Of a DNA stretch of 64,000 bases, positions 1 to 11,593 are shown in pieces (within the stretch, counting starts at the first letter, position 1; every line of letters begins with the position of its first letter). The position numbers and the translations under genes are program-made. The notes under the pieces are model-generated. The model worked only from the letters and a program-made list of their open reading frames with translations, was not told the origin of the DNA and ran no database searches. This DNA comes from Avena insularis (taxonomy: Eukaryota; Streptophyta; Magnoliopsida; Poales; Poaceae), in the NCBI GenBank assembly GCA_023614405.1, contig CM042688.1, positions 446,514,028-446,578,027 of the forward strand, written 5' to 3'.

Positions 1-689
1 TTCCATATATATTTGTTGAAATGACCTACCTAGTTTATATTTGCTGAAATTCTAAGCCACACATACACATAATTTTTTGATTGCTCGTTTCATGGTAGGC
101 ACACTTGTTTAATGTATGCTTGTTTGTCATGTTTGTTTGACGTGTTGGTCAATAATTGAACCATTGACCAATTGTAAACTCTAGTTCATAGCTCCTGTCA
201 TATCAGTCAAATGAGTAGTTTGTCTTGTTTGATGTATTAACTTGTTATTACTTAGTTCCAGACTGGAATTATTGCTATCGCCACAAAAGAGGGGGATGCA
301 AGATCATGTCTCCTCCAATGTAGTTGTCACACTCAAAGGAAGATGCAGGTGATCGATTGAGAAAGAAAATTGAGGACTTTGCTATCAACTTGATTATCAA
401 CTAAAATGCCGATTTTTCCTACCCTTAAGTTGATAATATGTAATAATTTTAAGAAGTTTTCAGCTGATGTAATATCTAGATAACTCACGTAGGCCATGTA
501 GGCATTTAGTTGACGCCGTCCACACATGGCGGTAGTCATTATGGTAACTACGCCAGGCAGGTCGATTAGGGAACAATACCGTGCTTTTTTATTGGCCCGT
601 CGTGTATTCGGCCGACGATGAGTAGTAAAAAAAGCTGGATTATTATACATGTTTTATGATATTTGCATGGGATTCAGAAAGGGCAAAAC
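1..689. other. Unassigned AT-rich flank, no gene recognised
   Basis: No satellite monomer, LTR terminus or convincing coding region is seen. A 105-codon open frame on the minus strand (333-650) has no motif I recognise and no supporting codon signal. The segment may belong to the same unit as the repeat-rich stretch to its right, but no terminus is visible inside the window. Confidence 0.4.
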
Positions 690-1535
690 TGTAAAATGCC
701 GCAAACGTAACGGGCCGACTCACATGTGTTAATAGGTCGTAATAGTAATAGGCCGTACTTGATAACATGCGATATGATAATAAAGGCCATAACGATGTAG
801 CAGCGAGCGATAGCGAGCCGAGCGAAACAGCCCATTACGATGTGAGGCAATAAAGCTGTAAAATCACGAGCGATAATAGGCCAAAACAGTAGCGGGCCTC
901 AACAGTAAAGGGCGGCAACAGTAAAAGGCCAGAACAGTGATGAGCCTTAACAGTAACAACCCGAGAAATTTACAGACGAGGTTAGTAACATGCTGACAAA
1001 TTTACCTTATGTGGGCCTGAATAGCTAAAGGATAGAACAGTAAAAGGCCAGAACAGTAACGGACCATCATAGAGAAGGGCTGTCAGTAGGCGGCCCATGA
1101 TGGGCTGCGATAATAGTGATGGGCTGACCACATGCCTTATGTCTACAGGAGCGAATTGGTGTAGGCTCCTAATGGGCCACACAGTGTTGGACCAACATGG
1201 GCCATCTGTAGGCCTAAACAGAATCGGTCCTGAAAGTTCGTGGGTCACTGCTGGCTGCATTTTTGGCCCATTTCAAACAGTGCAGGACAAAATAGTAACA
1301 GGCCATCTTCTTATTGGGCTCTCGTGATGGGATGGCCTATTTTGTATTTAGCAGGCCTTCGCTAGGCCTGGCTTCTGCCACGGTTTCTATGACCGTTAAC
1401 GGTGGTAACGGGCCACTAACAGCGGCTGCGAATAGATCTACGACGGTCAAGTTTTCATGGCTCAAGGGTGCGATCCACCATAGTCGAAAAAAAACCGTGG
1501 TTAATTCATTTGTGACGGGGATTTTACCAAGAAGG
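690..1535. repeat. Cluster of short dispersed motifs, possible DNA-transposon subterminal region
   Basis: Between about 690 and 1345 a short motif close to AACAGTAAAAGGCC recurs roughly a dozen times in variant forms, for example near 895, 907, 921, 945, 1035 and 1052, and near 1288 as ATAGTAACAGGCC. GGCCCAT/ATGGGC words occur in both orientations. The stretch 1380-1440 holds a small dyad around GACGGT/ACCGT-type words. Dense degenerate short repeats are typical of the subterminal regions of CACTA (En/Spm) transposons. No CACTA terminus or transposase is visible, so this family assignment is only a suggestion. The satellite begins abruptly at about 1536. Confidence 0.35.
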
Positions 1536-3550
1536 CCATGGTCACAGATACCAACAACACATGCAATGATACTAGTGGATCAGTGTGTCAAACCTTGGTC
1601 ACAGAGACCAAGAAGACATAGGAAAGCAGCTTCCACATTGCATGTTGGACCAGTGTGGCAGAAGTTGCATCAAAGAATCCACGGGAGTGTGTGTTGTCAT
1701 GTGGATCCATTTGGGTTAGGGAAAGAACACATGCAATGACACTAGTGGATCAGTGTGTCAAACCATGGTGACAGAGACCAAAAACACATAGCAAAGCAGC
1801 TTCCATGTTGCATGTTGCACCAGTGTGGTAGAAGTTGCATCACAGAATCCACTGGAGTGTGTGTTGTCATGTGGATCCATGTGGTTTAGTAAAAGAACAC
1901 ATGCAATGGCACTAGGTGATCAGTGTGGTCTAGAAAAAGAACACATGCAATGACACTAGTGGATCAGTGTGTCAAACTGTGGTCACAAAGACAAAAAAAT
2001 AAATAGGAAAGCATCTTTGACATTGCATGTTACACCATTATGGCAGATGTTGCACCACGCAATCTACTGGAGTGTGTGTTGTCGTGTGGATCCATGTGGT
2101 TTAGGAAAATAATACATAATGATACTAGTGGATGAGTGTGTCAAACCTTTGTCACAGGGAACAAAAACACATAGGAAAGCAGCTTCCATATTCCATGTTG
2201 TACCAGTGTGGTAGAAGTTGCTTCACAGAATCCACTTGAGTGTTTGTTGTCATGTGGATCCATGTGGTTTAGGAAAAGAACACATGCAATGCCACTAGGT
2301 GGTCAGTGTGGTTTAGGAAAAGAACACATGAAATGACACTAGTGGATCAGTGTGTAAAACCATGGTCATAGAGACAAAAAATATTAAAGCAGCTTCCACA
2401 TTGCATGTTGCACCAGTGTGGTAGAAGTTGCATCACAGAATCCACTTGAGTTTGTCTTGTCATGTGGATCCATGTAGTCTAGGAAAAGAACACATTCAAT
2501 GACACTAGTGGATTAGTCTGTCAAATCATGGTGACAGAGACCAAAAACACATAGGAAAGCAGGTTCCATGTTGCATGTTGCACCTCTGTGGCAGGAGTTG
2601 GATCACAAAATCTACTGGAGTGTGTGTTGTCATGTGGATCCATGTGGTTTAGGAAAATAACACATGCAATGAATCTACTCGATCAGTGTGGTCTAGGAAA
2701 AGAACACATTCAATGACACTAGTGGATTAGTGTGTCAAATCAAGGTGGCAGACACCAAAAACACATAGGAAAGCATCTTCCACATTGCATGTTGCACCAG
2801 TGTGGCAGAAATTGTATCACCGAATCCACTAGAGTGTGTGTTTTCATGTGGATCCATGTGATTTAGGAAAGAAGACATGCAATGAAACTAGCGGATCAGT
2901 GTGTTAAACCTTGGTCACAAAGACCAAAAACACATGGGAAAGCAGCTTCCATGTTGCATGTTGCACCAGTGTGGCAGAATTTGCATCATAGAATCTACTG
3001 GAGTGTGTGTTGTCATGTGGATCCATGTGGTTTAGGAAAAGAACACATGCAATGACTCTTGGTGTTAAATGTGGTCTAGGAAAAGAACACATGTCCTGAC
3101 ACTAGTGGATCAGTGTGTCAAACCTTGGTCATAGAGACCAAAACATAATTAATTGGAGTGTGTGTTTTCATTTGGGTCCATGTGGTTTAGGAAAATAACA
3201 CATGCAATGATACTAGTGGATTAGTGTGGTCTAGAAAGATAACACATAAAGTGACACTAGTGGATCAGTGTGTCAAAGCATGGTGATAGAGACAAAAAAC
3301 AAATAGGAAAGCAGCTTGCAAATTGCATGATACACTAGTGTGGAAGAATTGCATCACAGAATCCACTAGAGTGTGTGTTATATTGTGATCAATGTGGTAT
3401 AGATAGATAACACATGCAATGATAATAGTGGGTCAGTGTGTCAAACCTTGGTCATAGAGACCAAAAACAGATACGAAAGCAGCTTCCACATTGCATGTTG
3501 CACTAGTGTGGCATAAGTTGCATCACCAAATCCACTGGAGTGTGTGTTAT
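1536..3550 (+). repeat. Satellite array, block A (left edge of array)
   Basis: Tandem monomers are spaced about 170 or 215 bp apart, judged by the recurring landmark GTGTTGTCATGTGGATCC (for example 1691, 1861 and 2076). Further shared landmarks are CACTAGTGGATCAGTGTG, the dyad TTGGTC-acaga-GACCAA, and CATTGCATGTTGCACC. Monomers here are diverged from one another by many substitutions and small indels, as expected at an array edge. The first copy (1536-1560) is a partial fragment joined to another monomer. The block is cut at 3550 by element 1. Open frames crossing it are not genes. Confidence 0.93.
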
Positions 3551-6500
3551 TGTAACATCCCAATTTCAGCAACCCTGATTAGTAGCTTCTATTGATAAAA
3601 CTATGGAGAGCTACGATCTCCTTATGTTTTCAAGACAAAACCTTCAACTACTCTTACCCCTAGGATTTCCAAAACCTTTTATAAAGCCTTTGAGTTCTAC
3701 CCTTGGTAGAAATACCAAGGACTCTCACCTCATTCAAACTCAACATTTAAAAATACCCATCCTTACCTCAAGCTAGGATTGATGGTAACTCTAGTAGTAG
3801 CTTGAGTTGCTTGTTAAGATGAATTGCCTTGATCTGCTGTCTGATGAATTGCCTTGATCTGTTGTCTAACTTGTTTGCTTAGGAATTAGTATGAGCTACC
3901 CTAGGATCTCATCCTATAGCATCTATATAATCCTTGAGTGTCAACCCTAAACAAGTTAACCAAGATGGATCTGATCTCTAGTCACTAGGTGATCATCTAA
4001 AACCCTTAACTAGATCAATTCTAAATTGATCCATTCTAGAAGTTTCCATGTCAATGAAGACCAATTTAAAGCATGGATCTATTCTACTCAATCTACACAT
4101 CAACCTCATCCACTTGATGATGCTTTGAAACCTTGCAACCCATCAAAAACATCCCCACACATATTCTAGTCAAAAACCCTAAATTTGCTAAAATTTGACT
4201 AAGTCTGGAAACTGTTTCAACATCACTTCTTTGAATGCCTCTCTTTATCAACCCTTCTGAATTTTTTGGTAATGCACTTGAACCATCTTGTAGACCATCA
4301 TAAGGACTACCAAGGACCACTCTTTCCCTTGTATAGATCACCTTTTAAACCACTTTTCTGCAAATCTTATCAACTAGCCTACTTGGTCAGAAGCTCACAC
4401 CTTCATCCTATCCTCTTTAGACCAACTTTTTGCATGAATGTGTTCTACTCATAAAGGTATATCAATACCTACTTCACTTGTTCCAAACGGATCCTTGTGC
4501 TCCAAAAACCCACAAAGTTTTGAAGGCTATCTGATAATCTACTTTGGCACCCTTATTTTATTCAAAGTTTGAAATCAATTCCTAGAGCACTCAAGTATGA
4601 TCAAGCTCAAATTATTGTACCATGGTGTTATACTAAACTTGGTCTATCCATCCATCTATCCCATGATCCAAGGGAGCTCTGAGCTCCAAGATCCGACAAG
4701 GTTTTGAAGGTATAAAATTAATAATGCCTAAGATCCTTTATCCTTGGTTTTCCTTCAAAATCAAGTTGGATTTCCAAAACCCAATGTTGAAAATGGTAGA
4801 TAAAACATGTGGACATCATCTACCTTGGATATGAAGGTTTATCAAATAATATCAATATTGTTTTGGCCCAAAAACAATTAAATCCTTTCTTGTACAAAAA
4901 TCTCTAAACCAAATCAATAAAAGATAGTTTGGTTTTCTCCAAAGCACATCGATATATTTAGGTTCGTTTTAAGTCTAAATATCATACCTTATCTTCCCAC
5001 TTCTTTAATAATTATTTTTGCCAATTCTCTTAAATGGCTAAACAAGAAAATAAATATATTAAATATGTTTTCTTCTAAATAAATCATGGGAAAATTCACC
5101 AAAGTGTAAATTCATATCTAGGACCATCTCAGACCAAAAACCATCCTTGTCCAATGTAAAAATATCAAATGAGCTAATAGAAACTACTTCTGCACTTAGT
5201 GAATAAATGATTTTCAGGGGGCTTAATATCCTCTGAAAAATCCCAATTAATTCCTAGGGTTATGCATTGACCCTATCCAAACACCAGTACCATCTCACCA
5301 TCTTGTCAAGACCAAGTTTTGAAACTTCCTTCATGATCATCATTTTGGCCAAAACTAGAATTTATTGAAATTAATGTTCTAAACCACACCAACCCTCCAT
5401 CGAACCTTGACAAGCAAGCTTGCACAACACCCACCTCTGCTCTGGTCGACCATCACTGTAGCACGACAATTGTAGCTTCCCCCTCTCTTTGTCTCTTATG
5501 CTTGGAAGTGAGAGAGAGAGAGAGAGACAAGCAACATAGCATAGCCTTTAAAAATTTGGCAGCAGTAGACCTACCACTCTCTGTCCCCTTCTAGACACAG
5601 GGCTCCCCATCACCCCTCTCCATTGCCCCTGATGACCTATCACGAGCCAGCACCCTCACCAATCCCTCCCATGTACTTTGTCCACCATACACCTCCCCTC
5701 TTCTGAATAAAAGGCCATAGGCCCTTGCATCTCGCTCCTGCCTCTCCATTTCACTTCCTCACTCCCATCTGTCTCGCCCCAAGCTCTAGATGCCACCCCC
5801 TCGTCCCCCCTCTCCATAGAGAGGAAGGATTCCTCCTCTTGGCCTCCACCGAGAAGTTGATTGCATGGTCGATCTTGACCCTCTCCAACACCTCAAATAA
5901 TCTCCACAGCGATCATCTAGCTCCCCCAAGACTCTATAATCGAACCCCAGCCTATGCATGTCACTAGAGAAGGAGAACTCCTCCCCTTGGCCATTTTCAA
6001 GCATCGGATGTAGATCCCTGCCCTCTACTCCCTTCAACTTGCATGTGGCTGATTCGGGATCCCCACACCCTACTACATCTAACCGATGTCTCTTTCTTCT
6101 CATATCTAACTCCATCGACACCATCATCGAGCTCCGACGAGGCCCCTGTCAAGTGCGATAGCCCAAGCTATATCCAGCCATGAAACCTGGCCACGCCAAG
6201 CATCTCCGACCTTGCTGCCATGCGTCGCTCCTCCTCCGCCGTTTCCCGGTCCCCGCCAAGCCACAAGTATGCCGCCTGGACCTCCCCTACCGCCGGTAGG
6301 GTTACGACCCCTCTGTTCGTGATGAGAGATAGGAGATGAGCCGAGGCCGTCGATCCCCCTCTAATCGGACAGCCCTAGCCTCCCCTTATCGCTTCGCCCT
6401 GGGCACCCACTGACGCGTTGGCCCTCCCCGCGAGGTTCGAAATGTGCACCCACGCGCGTGTCCCACGTGCTGCCCTCGCCGGGACGAGCCGAATCTGTCG

Positions 6501-9381
6501 CGATGCGGCCCAGTTCTCTCAGATCTAGCCTAAGGCCACCTTTTCTTTTAATTATTTTCACAGATCCAGAAATTTGGCCTTTGGTTTAAATCGTTTTGAA
6601 AATGTGAATCAAGACAAAGTTCCTAGATGCATACCTATTTTCTCTAACATGCAGATCCAACCCCAGGCCTATATTTGTATCTATTAAATTCTTAGAATTA
6701 ATCTCCGAACTAGTACCTTTTCTAAAGATTAAATTACTCTCTGAGTTTCCTAGACCTAATGGTGGTGAAACCAACTTCATATTGTAGGTATTTAATGTGC
6801 CTATATCATGGAATTGGCCTCAGGCCATGTGGAACCATATATGTACTTTAATAAAAATAAAAAAACAATACATTTTTTAATTGAGAAAATTCCCTAGGAA
6901 AAACCATAGCTTGTTTTGAGTTGATTGCAACTCTCTATGGTGTGGTACATCGGTAGATATCGAAACATAGGATCTCACAAATTATTGAGCCACCTTTGAA
7001 TTTTAATGGCATAAATACTTCTGACTGAGTATTTCCACTAGATAAATCATCACATAAGCATAGTGACTCCAAAAATAGTGGTTTCAATTTCCTCCAAAAG
7101 GTATTGGCAATACTTATCCATTGTACTTTACCTCATATCATTTGGACATGTTGAATAAAATGGTTAAAAGACAAATATACTACAGAACTGAATTTGGGAA
7201 ATTCCCAATGGCATTTTGGTAAATATTTTGAAGTGATTCCAACTCTCACTGAACAAGTCCATCAAATCCTACTTAACCATCCAAGGAAATAATTTTTGGA
7301 ATTGCAGAATGTTTCTGGTGAATTTTTCACCTAAACTAGAGGTTATTTCAGTAGAAAAATCATAACTAAATATAGAAAATTGATAAAATGATGAAACCAC
7401 TTTTGGTGGCCTTATTTTATCAACACCTATATGTAGATATCATTCTTGTACATTGATATCATGCATACCCAAGGCCTAGTTCAAAACAACTCCATTTGGT
7501 GGTATTTGACAAATAAATCACAAAGGCAAATCCACAACCGCAATGAAAGTAGATCCAAATGCCATCCTCTCAAACTATGAAAACCTACTGACTTTAGTAT
7601 GATGTTGAATGTTTGTTTGCTGTACTGTAATGGTGCTTGTATGCCTTGTGTTGATTTTGGCTCTGTTTGCTTGGATGTATCCTCTTTGACGACGCTAGTT
7701 GCGATTATATCAAAGGCCCGAAGAAGTTTGTTATTATTTTGGATATTACGGAATTGTAAGAAGAAGTCCAGGGACATATATTGCCAGTTTGCTGCTCTCA
7801 GGAAAGCCACCTTCTTGCTCATAAGCCTTGTCCTATCATTTTACTTATGCATGTTTTACCTACTATTTTATGAAAACTTCATTGTTTTATTATAAGATGA
7901 TCTACTTGGTAGTGGCTTGGCTTCTCCAAACCATTACGTGTTTGTAGTATTAATTACAATCCCCTTGATGACACCTACTTGACCCTAGTATGGCAGATGG
8001 TTTATAAAACCATACCCCTTTGGGTGACCCCTTTTAGCCGAAGCATAACAAGAGGATGGGAAGACCCCCAAAAAAGTTTTAAAAAATGTTTATGGCAAAA
8101 CCTTGGTGAGGTATGACCTACCAAGAGAAGTTTGATAAAACAAAAAGGTTTTTGTTTTAGAAAATGCTGAAAGATGGAGGAAAAAGGTTTACAAAAACGC
8201 ACCCGGTTCTTTGTAGTTTTGCCAGAACAATTAACCCATGCAACCACATTATCCCGGAGTGGGACGGGTCTTAACTCAAAGTAGTTCACTCTTAGATGGG
8301 AATTCTCACTGCTATGTATGGGGGAGCATCTCCCTCAAAATCCGGGCTTACCTTTACAGAAAGGGTCAACTGTTAGGCAGTCACCTGGAGGAAGCAAAAT
8401 CACCCATGTGAGTGACCGAGCGAACTATGAGCCCTTCATTGAAAGTGCAACCTCCAGGTCTGAGTGGGGTGCTCTGGTTGGTCCGTGGATCCAAACGTCC
8501 CGGTCTTGAGGGGAATAACTCATAGGGTAGGGCCCATGTCAGACTGGACCTTCCGAGGGTTGTGTTTGATTATCTGAACAACTCATAGTGGTGTATGACC
8601 ATTCGCATAACCGCGACGGATGTATCAAATCTTATGGGTAAATTGTACAACCTCTACAAAGTGTAAATCTCTTCCAATAGCCGTGTCCACGGTCATGGAC
8701 GGTTGGCAAGGTTGCTGTAGAGCGGTGCTGGTTTTGATTTCAAAAAGGACTTCGGAAAAGCAAAGGCTTTGGAAATGATTTGACCATGGGATGGTCGGAA
8801 AGGAAGGAAAGGAGTTTGGTGACGAGATGACCAGAAGGAAGAAACAAATGGATGACCCAATCCTTGTGTTTTCCAAAACTTTTCAAAAATGTTTCCAAAA
8901 AGGTTTTACAAAAGTTTTCAATAGAAATATGTAGATGCTATATTTACAAGAGAAACTAGTTGAGAAAAGAACCTCTCTTGGAGCCCTCCTACTACCACAA
9001 CCATAATTCATATCCTCTTGTTATTATTATTGTTATCTTTTAAGGTAGGTTGCGAGTACATTCAAAGTATTCACTGGCATTGTCCCTGGCTATTATCTTG
9101 GTGAGATATAGAGAAGAAGGTGAAGTTGATGACTATGCGAGCTAGGACATTCTCCCAGTCAGCTGCATGTAGGTTAAGGCATGGCTCGGGCTCTATGCTT
9201 GATGAAGTTACGCTGATTATTATTGATATAGCCATAATAGCATGTAAGGTATGACATGCATCTGCTTAAGTAATGGGTGTTTACTTTGATACTTGTCGGA
9301 TATGTGCCACGACTAACTAATCATGGGATCGTGGTGTATGCATAACAGGTATTCTAGGAGGATTAATCCGGGGACCCCACA
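3551..9381 (+). repeat. 5' LTR of element 1
   Basis: This 5,831-bp copy matches the right LTR over its whole length with scattered substitutions. Relative to the right copy it lacks 239 bp (right-copy 11626-11864) at a junction with TTAG microhomology (after 3582), and about 36 bp near 4350. It carries a roughly 28-bp tandem duplication near 3820-3865 that is single in the right copy. A GC-rich leader-like part lies at about 5400-6540 and the remainder is AT-rich. An open frame on the minus strand (7481-7822) is also open in the other LTR, but its differences are mostly amino-acid-changing and give no sign of selection. Confidence 0.9.
5707..5714 (+). promoter_or_regulatory. Predicted TATA box of element 1, 5' LTR
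   Basis: ATAAAAGG is followed at about 30 bp by a C/T-rich, Inr-like leader (from about 5730). The same box and leader are conserved in the right LTR at 14001. If this is the promoter, U3 is about 2.2 kb and the transcribed R+U5 part is about 3.6 kb, an unusually long leader. Predicted from sequence context only. Confidence 0.55.
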
Positions 9382-9385
9382 GACT

Positions 9386-9397
9386 TGGTATCAGAGC
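9386..9397 (+). other. Primer binding site of element 1 (initiator Met tRNA type)
   Basis: TGGTATCAGAGC starts four bases after the end of the 5' LTR. This is the standard plant retrotransposon sequence complementary to the 3' end of initiator methionine tRNA. Its position fixes the LTR boundary and the element's orientation. Confidence 0.92.
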
Positions 9398-11579
9398 CAT
9401 ATTGACTGTAGGAGAACCTTAGTTAGCATGTTCGTTAGACAGGAAAAACTATTTCTAGAAACACCGGCTTTCAAAATCTACTTCCTTAAAAGTTTTCGAA
9501 AAGTTCTACTTCTTATCCTCTCCTAATTTTAAAGTATTTCGAAAATGGTTTCCTCTAATCCTCGTCCAACTTTTAAACCTAAGGATTGCAAATAAATAGG
9601 ACTTAAAACCCGGTGAAGACGATAAGGACGTGATGAAGAGAAACATCTACCAGCAAACACAAGGAGACTACAAGATCACCCTCCCAGCGGAATCCTCATA
9701 ACTATAAGAAATCAAGTACTGCACTATCGAGAAGCTTCCAAGGACTAGGCGAAGGCTTCACACGCAACATAGTGACTCAGACCCTAAGAACTATGACATC
9801 TAGGATAACTAGTCCTAAGATAGGATTCCCCTATATCATGAGTAGTTAACTCCTTGGTCCCCTAGTAGGCCGTGTTTGCTTTCCTAAGTGCATAATGTGT
9901 TGCTTGATGTGTGCTGTTTGTGAAGGAGACTGTGATTTGGTATGTATGTTTTGGCATGATTAACCCAAGTAGAAAATGCCTTGAGGAGAAATAAACCACC
10001 TAAGAACTCAAAACCCCCCAATAGTTTTTGCTAACAAGAATCCATACCGACCTCGGGAGTTATGGGAGCAAGAGTATCGCAGGAACCAGGACTTCGACAT
10101 CATCAAGTTAGAACCACTCGAACGCTCCTCCTCAACAGGATGGCATACCCCGTCCAAATCACTTCTCAAGATTCGTCATCAATACTGTGCGCCAACACTC
10201 ATCTGCCAACCAGAACAAGAAGTGAAGATCTGACTACACTAACCTCTGGTATATTAGAGCTTCTGACAGCCACAAAGACACTGACTATTTTAATCGAGCT
10301 TGCCCAAACCGATGGAAAGTTCCTCACCAGAAGGCCAGAATACTCCAAAATCCAAAAGACAGGACTGCCTGAACACAACGAGTCTACTCCACCATCATGG
10401 AGAAGCAACGTCAAACGTTCAAGTGAAGATAACTTATCATAAGTTGGATGCCTCTAACCTGGCTAAAGACTAACTAGAAGAGACATTAACCGCTAACTCT
10501 CCCTAATCTAACTCCTTAAGGCTTCGTTAGGAAACCACCTTCGACAAGGTTCATGTAATAGAACGACACTCAATGACCTCAACTCAAGACCCAAGGAGAT
10601 ACAATCGTCTTCAGCATCCTGCCATCACTTGAAGACGGAAGATTTGCACCACTCCTGAAGACCCCTACTGAATCTCTAAGGTGGAAATACTACGTCTTTC
10701 CACTCAACTCTCGAAGACTACCTACCGGAAGATACTTAAGGAAGAATTCCAACCCCGACGTCCTTCTTTAGGAATCATCTCGAGAATCGTCCAAACCTAA
10801 GAGGATAAACCTCGTCAACAGCCATCAAAAGACTACTCAATCTCTCAATACCCAAGAAGCCCCTAATCAGGACAACCTGAATACCTGAAGTCAACCAGAA
10901 TATAGAAGTCGACCAAACTATCCTCCCAAGGGTTCGAAGAAGACTAAGGAGTCAATATCTAAGAAGATTCCATGGAGATCCTCCCTGGCTACTTCAGTTG
11001 AAGACCCACCTGAAGGATCACCAAATCACTAACCCCTCAGTTCTAAACCGTTAAAGGACTTGCAACTTCAAAGGTTTCGAATAGGCCAGGTACGAATAAA
11101 GTAGTATATGAGTCTCGTAGGACCCAATTGGAAGAAGTCATCTGAAGATTTCAACTCCAGCCGGAAGATTGGCAATAGTTTTCAAACATCATCTGGCGAC
11201 TCCAAGAAGGAAGGACTGATGTATCCCCGAGCTACCCTAGTTAAATCCTAAGGGGGAAAGATTGCGTCTTTACCACAAAAATAGATTAACCATTTATCCG
11301 AAGCAACCTCAGAGTTAGACCCAAAGACATAAACTAGGATACGATAAGCCCTTAAGAGAAACACCGTAAATCCTCATAGAAGGAAGATCATCCATCGCAA
11401 CTAGGACTGAAGCATGCTCAGCTCTCTATGCATCCAAGAAGACGAAAGTTCCCCTCTACCGACACAGTAACCACGCTCAAGGTCAAAGCCCATAAACTAG
11501 AACGCTTGAAACAAATAGTACCAACCCGACAAAAAATCCACTAACCATACTCTCCCGAATCTCGGGACTAGATTCTTTT

Positions 11580-11591
11580 AAGGGGGAAAGG
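11580..11591 (+). other. Polypurine tract of element 1
   Basis: AAGGGGGAAAGG is followed by TC and then by the TGTAACATCC start of the 3' LTR. It is the expected plus-strand priming site. The polypurine tract of element 2 (AAGGGGGATAGAGC) is closely similar. Confidence 0.88.
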
Positions 11592-11593
11592 TC

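Larger units (their letters stand above)
9382..11593 (+). other. Interior of element 1, no intact coding region
   Basis: The 2.2 kb between the LTRs has stops in all frames over most of its length. A short gag-like start may lie at 9545 (first residues MVSSNPRPTFKPK), but it is closed within about 20 codons. An open frame at 10062-10442 has no recognised motif. The base composition is more GC-rich than the adjacent AT-rich LTR and full of GAAG/CTAC words, which could be a decayed coding remnant, but no retroviral domain can be identified. Confidence 0.6.

Noticed and set aside
7481..7822. A 113-codon minus-strand frame open in both LTRs of element 1 (also 15733-16074).
   Set aside because: The copies differ mainly by amino-acid-changing substitutions and match no known family. 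Openness is explained by LTR ancestry.
10062..10442. A 126-codon frame in the element 1 interior considered as gag.
   Set aside because: No Retrotrans_gag signature or zinc knuckle is visible, and the adjacent sequence is closed in all frames.
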